From contig NZ_CANMDS010000005.1 of assembly GCF_947496725.1 (NCBI RefSeq), positions 62,001 to 126,000 on the forward strand: 64,000 nt of DNA, read 5' to 3'. This DNA is from an uncultured Dokdonia sp. Lineage in GTDB: Bacteria > Bacteroidota > Bacteroidia > Flavobacteriales > Flavobacteriaceae. Position numbers and translations under genes: made by a program. This document shows positions 17,224-25,360 of this stretch, in pieces (within the stretch, counting starts at the first letter, position 1; each line of letters starts with the position of its first letter). Under the pieces are notes generated by a model, which did not search any database, was not told where the DNA came from, and worked only from the letters and a program-made list of their open reading frames with translations.

Positions 17224-18768
17224 CTACTTCCATATTCGTTTTATTTTACTCACTTTTAAATTTGCGATTGTAGCATTCTCACTTGTAAATGTGAGTGCGG
17301 TAAACGGTGTGGTAGGAAAAATTTGATCTGTAAATACAGTGCTCCCACCATCTATAAAAACCTCAATAGATGATGCATCCATTACAATACTATAAGCTAC
17401 ATCAGTAGGGCTGTCAATAATGGCTGGTACTGTGTGAACTTTATCGCCAAAGGATGGTTCAAAGCTTACAACGCCAGATTTTCTCCGGTCTAGATAGTAG
17501 CTCTTTGTGTTGCTGTTATAACCAAATTTTACTGATTCCTTATTGATATTTGTAAAGTTGAGTTTAAAGTCATCTAGTTTACCGGGTATTTTAAAATTTA
17601 GGCGTTGCTCGTTATAATTTTTACTAGAGAGAGACATTCCATTCTTCATCGTATCGTGTACTACGGTTGCATAGGCATATTCATCTAGAGAGGTGACGGG
17701 ATAGTTTTTAAGGTAAAAGCCATTAGTCTTGTTTTTATGAAGAGTAAGCTTTCGCGAAAGCGTCATTGCACTACGCCACGCTTCTGTAGGAGTGTCACGG
17801 GCATAGTTCCAGTTGCTCATCCAGCCTATAAATGTACGTTCTGTATCTGGTAGTCCATTAAAGGTAACGCCGGCATAGTTATCTGTACCATAGTCTAGCC
17901 ATTTTATTTCCTTTTGGTTTGTAGTAAAGGTGGTCCCGTCAAAGTCACCTACAAAATATTGAGTTCCCGATCCACCATTTGGCGCACCAGGATTAATACT
18001 TATAATTAAGACCCACTTAGTCTCATCGCGTCCCTCAACTTGGAGCGGAAATAAGTCTGGACACTCCCAGACCCCGCCGTGAGCTCCTATGTTTTTTCCA
18101 AACTCACTCATAAGAGTCCAGTTTTTAAGATTTGGGCTACTGTAAAATTTGGCGTGATCGCCAGCGACAAGTGTCATCACCCATTGCTCAGTATTTTCAT
18201 CCCAGAATACTTTAGGATCTCTAAAATCTTTGATGTTTCCGTCATTACTTATAACAGGGTTGCCACTGTATTTTTTCCAGGTTTCACCTTCATCTAGACT
18301 ATAAGCAATACCCTGAGTTTGAAAATCTTTGCGTCCCGCTTTTTCACCCTCCATAAGGTGATAGGTAAAAATAGCAACCATAGGAGGGTTGTCTTTTGTC
18401 CCTAAGCCAGAGGTGTTATGTATATCCATCACAGCGCTACCAGAAAATATAAGACCTAGCTCATCTGGATATAAGGCAATGGGTTTGTGCTCCCAAGAGA
18501 TAAGATCTTTTGAGGTGGCGTGACCCCAGTGCATAGGCCCCCAGACAATGTCTTCTGGGTAATGCTGGTAAAATAAGTGATAAGTGCCGTTGTGGTGTAA
18601 AAGCCCGTTTGGGTCATTCATCCACATTGTGGGAGGAGTGAAGTGGTATTGAGGGCGATAGTTTTCGCGAAAGCGGTCTTCTACCACTGCCACTTCGTTT
18701 ACAGGAGTTGTTTTTTCTTTACAACCTATAAGAGTAAAAAGTGCAAGAATGATAAGAAGCTGCTTCAT
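17224..18768 (-). CDS. GH32 lipoprotein (invertase/levanase/inulinase type)
   Basis: A 514-residue lipoprotein (LIGCKE, Cys16). The five-blade propeller domain has the GH32 nucleophile in WMNDPNG (Asp52), the stabiliser motif FRDP (Asp184) and the acid/base in WECPDLF (Glu235); a beta-sandwich domain follows from about 370. It hydrolyses beta-fructosides such as sucrose or fructans outside the inner membrane. The start at 18768 puts the signal peptide at the N-terminus. It is the first gene of the GH32-transporter-kinase operon and is divergent from lacI. Two degenerate palindrome copies lie inside it (EDRFREN and TLSRKL). Confidence 0.92.
   Translation of the reverse strand: MKQLLIILALFTLIGCKEKTTPVNEVAVVEDRFRENYRPQYHFTPPTMWMNDPNGLLHHNGTYHLFYQHYPEDIVWGPMHWGHATSKDLISWEHKPIALYPDELGLIFSGSAVMDIHNTSGLGTKDNPPMVAIFTYHLMEGEKAGRKDFQTQGIAYSLDEGETWKKYSGNPVISNDGNIKDFRDPKVFWDENTEQWVMTLVAGDHAKFYSSPNLKNWTLMSEFGKNIGAHGGVWECPDLFPLQVEGRDETKWVLIISINPGAPNGGSGTQYFVGDFDGTTFTTNQKEIKWLDYGTDNYAGVTFNGLPDTERTFIGWMSNWNYARDTPTEAWRSAMTLSRKLTLHKNKTNGFYLKNYPVTSLDEYAYATVVHDTMKNGMSLSSKNYNEQRLNFKIPGKLDDFKLNFTNINKESVKFGYNSNTKSYYLDRRKSGVVSFEPSFGDKVHTVPAIIDSPTDVAYSIVMDASSIEVFIDGGSTVFTDQIFPTTPFTALTFTSENATIANLKVSKIKRIWK
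17747..17762. repeat. Iterated palindrome, 15/16 copy
   Basis: AGCTTTCGCGAAAGCG in the GH32 gene, read as TLSRKL. Confidence 0.9.
18660..18675. repeat. Iterated palindrome, 14/16 copy
   Basis: AGTTTTCGCGAAAGCG in the GH32 gene just after the lipoprotein linker, read as RFREN. Confidence 0.85.
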
Positions 18769-18898
18769 TTTTTGACTAGTTTTTAGACATAAATTGAACA
18801 AGTAGATTAATTTAAAATGATCTAAATGCTATTTAAACCATCCTAAAATAGGGCAAAAATTCACATTTTGATAATAAATATAATAACTTATTAAGAAT

Positions 18899-18914
18899 AC
18901 ATCGTTTTCGTACC
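18899..18914. promoter_or_regulatory. Candidate LacI-type operator in the GH32/lacI gap
   Basis: ACATCGTTTTCGTACC between the divergent GH32 and lacI genes. The core ATCGTTTTCGTA is identical to 12 bases in the susC promoter (41580-41595). CG-centred A/T-flanked dyads of this sort are typical LacI-family sites. I see no confident -33/-7 pair in this 206-bp gap. Confidence 0.5.
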
Positions 18915-18974
18915 CAAAAGGATTTGTTTAAATTGTACTATAGCTTTTAGTAAGCCTATTTTTACGATACCATT

Positions 18975-20015
18975 ATGAAAAGAAAACTCACCTTAAAATT
19001 AATTGCCAAAGAACTTGATGTTTCTATCTCTACTGTCTCAAAAGCACTGCGTGATAGTGCAGAGATAAGTGAAGACACACGCCAGAAGATTAAAGCCTTT
19101 GCAAAGCTGTATAATTATAAGCCTAATAATATCGCGTTAAGTCTTAAAAACAGGAAGACGCGCACCATCGGGATTATTATACCGCAAATAGTGCATCACT
19201 TTTTTACCACTGTAATACGTGGGGTTGAGCAAATGGCGAGAGAGCATAATTATAATGTGATTATCACCCTTTCTAATAATGACTTTGATAAAGAGGTCCT
19301 TAATATGGAGCTACTTGCAAATGGTAGTACAGATGGATTTATCCTTTCTTTATCAAAAGAAACAATGCAAAAGGACGACTTTAGACACCTCACAGAGGCT
19401 ATTGATCAAGGAATGCCTGTTGTAATGTTTGACCGTATAGTAGATGAGATACCTTGTGATAAAGTTCTTATAGATGACCGCGAGGGGGCAAAGCTAGGCG
19501 TAAACCACTTGATTAAAACAGGCTGTAAAAAGATAGCCATCATTACTACAGAAGATTATATCACCATAGGAAAGTTACGTACTAAAGGATATATGGAAGC
19601 CCTTGAGTCTGCCGGAATTGAGGTAGATAAAGACCTCATTTTAAAACTAGATGCTATAGATGAGCTCAATGATAAGGCAAAGGCACGTATTAAACATTTC
19701 TTAAAAGGGAAGGACATAGACGGTGTATTTACGATAAATGAAATTTTTGCTGTCACCGCTGCCAAATATATTATGGAGGCAGACAAAAGCATTCCAGAAG
19801 ATGTGAGTATCGTGAGCTTCTCAGATGGTGAGTTATCTCAACACTTTGTACCTAGCCTCACTACAGTAAGCCAGCACGGAGAAGAAATGGGTCGTAAGGC
19901 AGCAGAGTTACTTATCAATAAACTAGAGCGACCAGAAGAAGAGGTAGAGCAATATACTACCGCATATATAGATACAAGTCTCATAGAGCGTGAGAGCACA
20001 AAGAGAGTAAAATAG
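18975..20015 (+). CDS. LacI family transcriptional regulator
   Basis: A 346-residue regulator with an N-terminal LacI helix-turn-helix (LKLIAKELDVSISTVSKALR, about 5-24, then the hinge helix NNIALSLKNRKT) and a periplasmic-binding-protein-like effector domain (about 60-340). It is divergent from the GH32 operon and upstream of pgmB and GH65 genes, so its effector is probably a sugar or sugar phosphate from sucrose/maltose-type breakdown. A possible operator lies 60 bp upstream. Whether it represses or activates cannot be seen. Confidence 0.92.
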   Translation: MKRKLTLKLIAKELDVSISTVSKALRDSAEISEDTRQKIKAFAKLYNYKPNNIALSLKNRKTRTIGIIIPQIVHHFFTTVIRGVEQMAREHNYNVIITLSNNDFDKEVLNMELLANGSTDGFILSLSKETMQKDDFRHLTEAIDQGMPVVMFDRIVDEIPCDKVLIDDREGAKLGVNHLIKTGCKKIAIITTEDYITIGKLRTKGYMEALESAGIEVDKDLILKLDAIDELNDKAKARIKHFLKGKDIDGVFTINEIFAVTAAKYIMEADKSIPEDVSIVSFSDGELSQHFVPSLTTVSQHGEEMGRKAAELLINKLERPEEEVEQYTTAYIDTSLIERESTKRVK

Positions 20016-20023
20016 GGCTATTA

Positions 20024-20039
20024 CGCTTTCGCGAAAATT
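20024..20039. repeat. Iterated palindrome, 13/16 copy (intergenic)
   Basis: CGCTTTCGCGAAAATT, left arm and core intact, right arm decayed, between lacI and pgmB. Confidence 0.8.
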
Positions 20040-20076
20040 GAATACAAACACATCGAGTTATAACTAAACAGCTCTG

Positions 20077-20754
20077 ATGACCGAAAACATATTAAAATTG
20101 AAAAAGAAAGCATTCCTTTTTGACCTAGACGGAGTTATAGTTGACACTGCAAAATTTCACTATCTCGCCTGGCGTAACCTTGCCAAAGAGATGAATTTTG
20201 ACTTCACAGAAGAGCAAAACGAACTTTTTAAAGGGGTAAGTCGTGTGCGATCGCTAGAGATACTACTAGATCTAGCTTCATACGATGCAACTCAAGAACA
20301 AAAAGACAGGTGGCTCATCCAGAAAAATGAAGAGTATCTTAAGTACATCAAAGGGATGGATGACAGTGAGATCTTACCAGATGTAGTCAGAGTTCTCGAT
20401 TTTCTAGAAGAAAAAAATCAAGGTATTGCCCTAGGGAGTGCAAGTAAAAATGCACGACCTATCTTAACTAAGCTTGATTTATTAGATAAATTTCAGGCGA
20501 TTGTAGATGGTAATGATGTGACAGCAGCAAAGCCAGATCCAGAAGTATTCTTAAAAGGAGGAGAAGCTTTAAAAATTGAACGTACAGATTGTATCGTTTT
20601 TGAAGACTCTATTGCGGGGATACAAGCTGCAAACAGCGCAGGTATGATAAGCATAGGTATAGGAGAGCAAGACGTGCTGCACGAGGCAAACTATGTTTTT
20701 AAAGACTTTACAGGGATGAGTAATGCTTTCCTTCTAGAACTCATAGAAGCATAA
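20077..20754 (+). CDS. pgmB: Beta-phosphoglucomutase
   Basis: A 225-residue HAD hydrolase-fold protein with FDLDGVIVDT (nucleophile Asp16, acid/base Asp18), a helical cap (about 25-95), the GSASKN threonine/serine motif, AAKPDP lysine motif and FEDSIAGIQAA acidic motif. The two-Asp loop and HYLAWRNL in the cap are typical of beta-PGM, which converts beta-glucose 1-phosphate to glucose 6-phosphate. This matches the product of the GH65 phosphorylase encoded next (62 bp gap), so the pair forms one pathway. Confidence 0.92.
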   Translation: MTENILKLKKKAFLFDLDGVIVDTAKFHYLAWRNLAKEMNFDFTEEQNELFKGVSRVRSLEILLDLASYDATQEQKDRWLIQKNEEYLKYIKGMDDSEILPDVVRVLDFLEEKNQGIALGSASKNARPILTKLDLLDKFQAIVDGNDVTAAKPDPEVFLKGGEALKIERTDCIVFEDSIAGIQAANSAGMISIGIGEQDVLHEANYVFKDFTGMSNAFLLELIEA

Positions 20755-20816
20755 ATTTAATCTAACTACAACTATCATCAAGTATGAGGCAAGCTCATAC
20801 GTAAGACTACCATAAT

Positions 20817-23111
20817 ATGCATATAGATTATATCACTCCAAATGATTGGTCCATTATAGAGGATGGATGGAACCCAAATAACGTAAAATCATCAGAGAGT
20901 CTTATGGCGCTAGGTAATGGTGCAATGGGGCAACGCGCAAATTTTGAAGAAGATTATAGTGGCGCAACCTTTCAAGGAAGTTATATAGGAGGTGTGTATT
21001 ACCCAGATAAAACCCGCGTAGGCTGGTGGAAAAATGGGTATCCAGAGTACTTTGCAAAAGTGCTCAATGCGCCTAGCTGGATAGGTATTAAAGTCACAGT
21101 AAACGGAGAGAGTCTGGATTTACATACCTGTAAAGAGATAAAAGATTTTCGTCGTGAGCTTGATATGAAAGCTGGTGTATTGTACAGAAGTTTTAAAGCC
21201 ACCCTACAAAATGACGTTGATATTGCAGTAAAAGCAACACGTTTTTTAAGTATGGAGATGGATGAGGTAGGTGCCATTAAATACGAAGTGACACCTATTA
21301 ATGTAGACGCTACAATAAGTTATGAGCCGTATTTAGATAGCGGTATCACTAATGAAGATTCTAACTGGGATGACAAGTTTTGGAACACGCTAGAAGTTTC
21401 AGAAAATGATGATATGGCTTTCATCACCGCACATACTATGAAGACGGAGTTTCACGTATGTACGATGATGCAAAACAGGCTTTTTATAGAGGGGGATGAG
21501 ATTACGCTTTCGCGAAAGCGTTCTCAAAAAACTGCAACTTACGTAGGTCACGAGTATGAGACAGATGTTGCCAAAGGAGAGACCTTTGCCATACAAAAAA
21601 TAGGAGGTTATTTAAGTAGTCTTAATCACGATAAAGATGGTCTCGTAGCAGTAGCAACAGATGTACTAAATAAAGCAACAGGCTTAGGATATGATGCTTT
21701 GCTAGTTTCTCAAAAGGAAGCCTGGGCAAAAACCTGGGAGATGTCTGACATCACAATTGAGGGAGACACAAAAGCACAGCAGGGTATACGTTTTAATATT
21801 TTTCATCTTAATCAAACCTATACAGGGCAAGATAGCCGTCTCAATATAGGCCCAAAAGGGTTTACTGGCGAAAAATACGGAGGCTCTACTTACTGGGATA
21901 CTGAGGCTTATTGTATTCCATTTTATATGGCTACCAAAGATCAAAGTGTTGCACGACAGTTACTCACTTATAGGTATAACCAGCTAGATAAGGCTATAGA
22001 AAATGCTCAAAAACTAGGTTTTACAAATGGAGCGGCACTATACCCTATGGTTACTATGAACGGGGAGGAATGTCACAATGAGTGGGAAATCACCTTTGAA
22101 GAGATACACCGTAACGGCTCTATGGTTTATGCTATATATAACTACGAGCGTTATACAGGAGATACGAGCTACATTCCAGAAATGGGGCTTGAGGTAATTA
22201 TAGGTGTAGCGAGATTCTGGAGACAGAGGGCGACATTTTCTAAGGCCAAGAACGCTTACGTGATTCTAGGAGTTACAGGTCCTAATGAGTACGAGAATAA
22301 TGTAAATAATAACTGGTTTACAAACTACATCGCAAAGTGGTGTCTAGAGTATGCTTTTGAACAAGCAGAGTTGCTAAGAGATACTGCCAAAGAAGATTGG
22401 TCACGTATTTCTGGAAAAACGCATCTGTCTTATGATGAGATGCTTTCTTGGAGGTCTACTGCAGAGCAGATGTACTTTCCATACTCAGAAGAAAATGGAG
22501 TGTACCTACAGCAAGATGGTTTCTTAGATAAGGAATTAATCACCGTAGCAGATTTACCAAAATCAAACCGACCTATTAATCAAAAATGGTCTTGGGACCG
22601 CATACTGCGCTCACCATACATAAAACAAGCAGATACGTTACAAGGGTTCTACTTTTTTGAAGACCACTTTACTAAGGAGCAACTAGAAAAGCATTTTGAT
22701 TTTTATGAGCCATTTACCGTACACGAGAGTTCATTATCTCCTTGTGTGCACGCTATACAAGCTGCAAAATTAGGTAGGATGGATCAAGCATATGAGTTTT
22801 ACTTACGTACATCACGCTTAGATCTTGATGATTATAATAAGGAGGTAGAAGAGGGACTACATATTACAAGTATGGCGGGTACTTGGCAGAGTGTGGTAGA
22901 AGGCTTTGGAGGGATGCGTGTAAAGAATGACACGTTATCTTTTGATACTAAAATACCTAATGCCTGGACGGGTTACAGTTTTAAAGTAAATTTTAGAGGC
23001 CAGATTTTAAAAGTAGAAGTGGCTAATAATGCAACCAACTTTACACTGGTGAGTGGAGAAGGCTTAAGTATTCTTGTAAACGGAGAAAAGAGAGAGGTAT
23101 TACCAGCTTAA
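20817..23111 (+). CDS. GH65 family disaccharide phosphorylase (maltose phosphorylase type)
   Basis: A 764-residue protein with the GH65 N-terminal beta-sandwich (to about 270), a linker, an (alpha/alpha)6 barrel and a small C-terminal beta domain. The catalytic acid is Glu491 in GVTGPNEYENNVNNNW, and the wording around it matches maltose phosphorylases; the phosphate-binding region follows in the last third (HESSLSP). The inverting reaction gives beta-glucose 1-phosphate plus glucose. There is no signal peptide, so it acts in the cytoplasm. Kojibiose, nigerose or trehalose specificity is possible within GH65. An exact palindrome copy (21505-21520) is read as TLSRKR. Confidence 0.9.
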   Translation: MHIDYITPNDWSIIEDGWNPNNVKSSESLMALGNGAMGQRANFEEDYSGATFQGSYIGGVYYPDKTRVGWWKNGYPEYFAKVLNAPSWIGIKVTVNGESLDLHTCKEIKDFRRELDMKAGVLYRSFKATLQNDVDIAVKATRFLSMEMDEVGAIKYEVTPINVDATISYEPYLDSGITNEDSNWDDKFWNTLEVSENDDMAFITAHTMKTEFHVCTMMQNRLFIEGDEITLSRKRSQKTATYVGHEYETDVAKGETFAIQKIGGYLSSLNHDKDGLVAVATDVLNKATGLGYDALLVSQKEAWAKTWEMSDITIEGDTKAQQGIRFNIFHLNQTYTGQDSRLNIGPKGFTGEKYGGSTYWDTEAYCIPFYMATKDQSVARQLLTYRYNQLDKAIENAQKLGFTNGAALYPMVTMNGEECHNEWEITFEEIHRNGSMVYAIYNYERYTGDTSYIPEMGLEVIIGVARFWRQRATFSKAKNAYVILGVTGPNEYENNVNNNWFTNYIAKWCLEYAFEQAELLRDTAKEDWSRISGKTHLSYDEMLSWRSTAEQMYFPYSEENGVYLQQDGFLDKELITVADLPKSNRPINQKWSWDRILRSPYIKQADTLQGFYFFEDHFTKEQLEKHFDFYEPFTVHESSLSPCVHAIQAAKLGRMDQAYEFYLRTSRLDLDDYNKEVEEGLHITSMAGTWQSVVEGFGGMRVKNDTLSFDTKIPNAWTGYSFKVNFRGQILKVEVANNATNFTLVSGEGLSILVNGEKREVLPA
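21505..21520. repeat. Iterated palindrome, exact copy
   Basis: CGCTTTCGCGAAAGCG in the N-terminal domain part of the GH65 gene, read as TLSRKR. Confidence 0.95.
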
Positions 23112-23124
23112 AGAGCTGGTAAGC

Positions 23125-23730
23125 CTATAATTTTATAGGTGTACTATCTGTAACTGCATTCCCATTATATTCAAGTGTCCACCCTAGTGAGTTAGTAAGA
23201 AAGTATATTTTAGAAAGTTCTGAGATAAGTCTGTTTTGTGCATTTGAGTAAAGGGTAGAGTTTTTTACTTCCTTTTCAAGCCCTTTTTGCACGCGTGATT
23301 TTATGATATTATAATCTCGAGCATTAAACTGGTTGAGGTAGTCTTGTTGCACATCATAATATTCTATATTAGGATTAATCTTCAACTCAGGTTCTGGGAT
23401 ATAGGTAATGCGTACTGTCTTTGTGAGTTCATCAATTTCTGTAGCAACCTTAGAAAGATCGTAAGCGATAGTTGCTTCGGCATTTACGACTACTAGTGCC
23501 TTTTTTGTAGCAGAAAGTACATCTACATAGAATTTTTTTGAATCTTCATAGGTAAAAACTTGGGCATAGTTACCTTCTGTAACGATGAGTTTTCCCACGT
23601 TTTTTATTTGTTCCTCAATGAGCGCGCTGTTTGTTCTAAGTTGCTCACTTTCATCTTTTGTGTGTTCACAATAACGCACACCAAAAACAATCACAAGTGC
23701 AAGAGCTGCCCCAAAAAGTATTTTACGCAT
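23125..23730 (-). CDS. DUF4230 family protein
   Basis: A 201-residue protein with an N-terminal membrane segment (ILFGAALALVIVFGVRYC), then an alpha/beta domain containing KLIVTEGNYAQVFTYED, KKALVVVNAEATIAYDLSK and GLEKEVKNSTLY, which match DUF4230. The bulk faces the periplasm. The role of the family is unknown. The gene converges with the GH65 gene (13 bp between stops) and begins 36 bp after the terminator of the upstream block, so it is probably transcribed on its own. Confidence 0.8.
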   Translation of the reverse strand: MRKILFGAALALVIVFGVRYCEHTKDESEQLRTNSALIEEQIKNVGKLIVTEGNYAQVFTYEDSKKFYVDVLSATKKALVVVNAEATIAYDLSKVATEIDELTKTVRITYIPEPELKINPNIEYYDVQQDYLNQFNARDYNIIKSRVQKGLEKEVKNSTLYSNAQNRLISELSKIYFLTNSLGWTLEYNGNAVTDSTPIKL

Positions 23731-23765
23731 AATAGTTTATTATATAACCAAGGTACATAAAATAA

Positions 23766-23789
23766 AAAGCCGCACGTAAGTGCGGCTTT
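23766..23789 (-). terminator. Intrinsic terminator of the SusCD/haloperoxidase block
   Basis: 10-bp perfect stem AAAGCCGCAC/GTGCGGCTTT with a 4-nt loop, followed on the minus strand by TTTATT. It stands between the pentapeptide-repeat gene and the DUF4230 gene. Confidence 0.85.
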
Positions 23790-23889
23790 AATGAGTTTCT
23801 AAATCCCCCAATTTCGATTCTCATTCTAATGGTGTAAATGTAATTGCTTCTTTAAGTTTTAGGTAGGGGTAAATGCCCCTAATTAAACA

Positions 23890-24459
23890 TTATTTAATAA
23901 TTATTCCGGTTGATTGTAAGAGGCCTGATAGGTTGTTTTTTGAGAAGATGGCTCCTTTAAGCATATTCTTTGTGGGATCTATCTTGTAGTCAATAGCAGT
24001 TGTAAAGTCTGCTTTAAGTAATCTAGTTTGCTCAAATGTAGATCCCGTGAGAAGGCACTCTGTAAATACTACCTCGCTTAGGTCTGCGTTAGTAAAATCC
24101 ACTTCGGCCATAGGGCAGTGTAGAAAAGTTGTTTTTTTAAGTGGTAATGCGGTGAAGTTTGAGAGGTTTAGAACGCTTTCGCGAAAGCGTAATTCCAACA
24201 TAAATATATTACAAACACTAAAATCTGCTCCTAGCAGTTTACAGCCGTCAAATAAAACTTGATTGAGACTAGTACCACCAAACTTTACATTTGTGAGGTT
24301 GCAATTTATAAATGTGCACTCTAAAAAGGTGCTGTTTGAGAGATGAAGGTTTTCAAAATTACACTCCATAAATGTGCAATTATCATACTCTCCTTTTTTA
24401 AAGGGTTGCTGGGTATAGTTTATACCTGTAAACTCTTGATCATCATAATAAGAGCTCAT
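23890..24459 (-). CDS. Pentapeptide-repeat protein (Qnr/McbG-like length)
   Basis: A 189-residue protein made of A(D/N)LxF-type pentapeptides (such as CTFMECNFENLHLSNSTF and ADFTNADLSEVVF), which form a right-handed quadrilateral beta-helix. There is no signal peptide, so it is cytoplasmic. Some proteins of this size and form mimic DNA and protect gyrase; this cannot be claimed here. It starts one base after the stop of the GyrI-like gene. The exact palindrome at 24174-24189 breaks the repeat register with RFRES. Confidence 0.85.
   Translation of the reverse strand: MSSYYDDQEFTGINYTQQPFKKGEYDNCTFMECNFENLHLSNSTFLECTFINCNLTNVKFGGTSLNQVLFDGCKLLGADFSVCNIFMLELRFRESVLNLSNFTALPLKKTTFLHCPMAEVDFTNADLSEVVFTECLLTGSTFEQTRLLKADFTTAIDYKIDPTKNMLKGAIFSKNNLSGLLQSTGIIIK
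24174..24189. repeat. Iterated palindrome, exact copy
   Basis: CGCTTTCGCGAAAGCG in the pentapeptide-repeat gene, read as RFRES. Confidence 0.95.
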
Positions 24460-24460
24460 A

Positions 24461-25351
24461 TTAATCTATTATAGGCATATAAACTTCGGTTTTCCAGCTA
24501 CTCTCGTTTCCAGCCATATTTGGATTATTATGAAATACTTCGGTAGGCTTAGGGTCTACCTTAATGTTGTTGCTTTTTGCATAGTTAAGTAAGGCATACC
24601 AGGCACGGTCTGATGTAATATAATTACCGTTATAAATGGCTTTAAGAGCTTTTTTTGCTGGTCTTTCTCCGTACTTTATATCTTTTACTTGAGGAAGTGA
24701 GTCGCTCTTAATTAATGGGAAGGCAAAGCGATACTTTATGCTGTCTGTCTTACGGTTCCAGTCTGTAACTTGTACAAATGGACGTCCATCTAGGGTAACA
24801 TCATAACGAGCCATTGTATTCTGTAAGTGGCTTATGTCTCTCATCATACCACCAGCTTTAAGTATCTGTAATTCTTCTACCTCTGTATATGCATAAAACT
24901 TTGCAGGTAGCTCTTCTTGACCTATAACTCTCACTGTAATCCTGTCTAAATGGTCTTGCAGTAACTCATTAAATTGTAGTACGGTTGCAGTTGCACTTTT
25001 TTTAAAGTTTGTGTTTTTAAAAAGTCCTTGCAATCTATTATTTAATGAGTGTGCTGGGTCTGTAACGTGCACGGTGACTTGAGATAGAGAGTCGTTTATT
25101 TTTTTAATATGCCACTTATAGATATGTGTTGAGTCTTGTACATTAAACTCTTGAGTAAGTTGTGTATGCTCATCTCCTAGTTGTACATCTGTTGTGATAG
25201 CACCTTCTTTCCAGTTCTTTATAGATTGTTCTATAGTACCTAAAGTGGTTTTGGCTTTAAACTTTGCTGTAAAGTCTCCTGGTTTTATGAACAAGAACCA
25301 GGCGCAAAAAACTACTAACAGTATTGCGACAAGTATAATTACCTTTTTCAT
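24461..25351 (-). CDS. Membrane-anchored SRPBCC plus GyrI-like effector-binding protein
   Basis: A 296-residue protein with one N-terminal membrane helix (VIILVAILLVVFCAWFLFI), an SRPBCC-like segment (about 25-140) and a C-terminal GyrI/AraC effector-binding domain (about 140-295) with ELPAKFYAYTEVEELQ and FAFPLI. Free-standing effector-binding domains bind small hydrophobic ligands or act as hydrolases. The start at 25351 (ATG) is preferred over a TTG two codons earlier. It begins 9 bp after the haloperoxidase gene, so it is co-transcribed. Confidence 0.78.
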   Translation of the reverse strand: MKKVIILVAILLVVFCAWFLFIKPGDFTAKFKAKTTLGTIEQSIKNWKEGAITTDVQLGDEHTQLTQEFNVQDSTHIYKWHIKKINDSLSQVTVHVTDPAHSLNNRLQGLFKNTNFKKSATATVLQFNELLQDHLDRITVRVIGQEELPAKFYAYTEVEELQILKAGGMMRDISHLQNTMARYDVTLDGRPFVQVTDWNRKTDSIKYRFAFPLIKSDSLPQVKDIKYGERPAKKALKAIYNGNYITSDRAWYALLNYAKSNNIKVDPKPTEVFHNNPNMAGNESSWKTEVYMPIID

Positions 25352-25360
25352 AAACAATTA

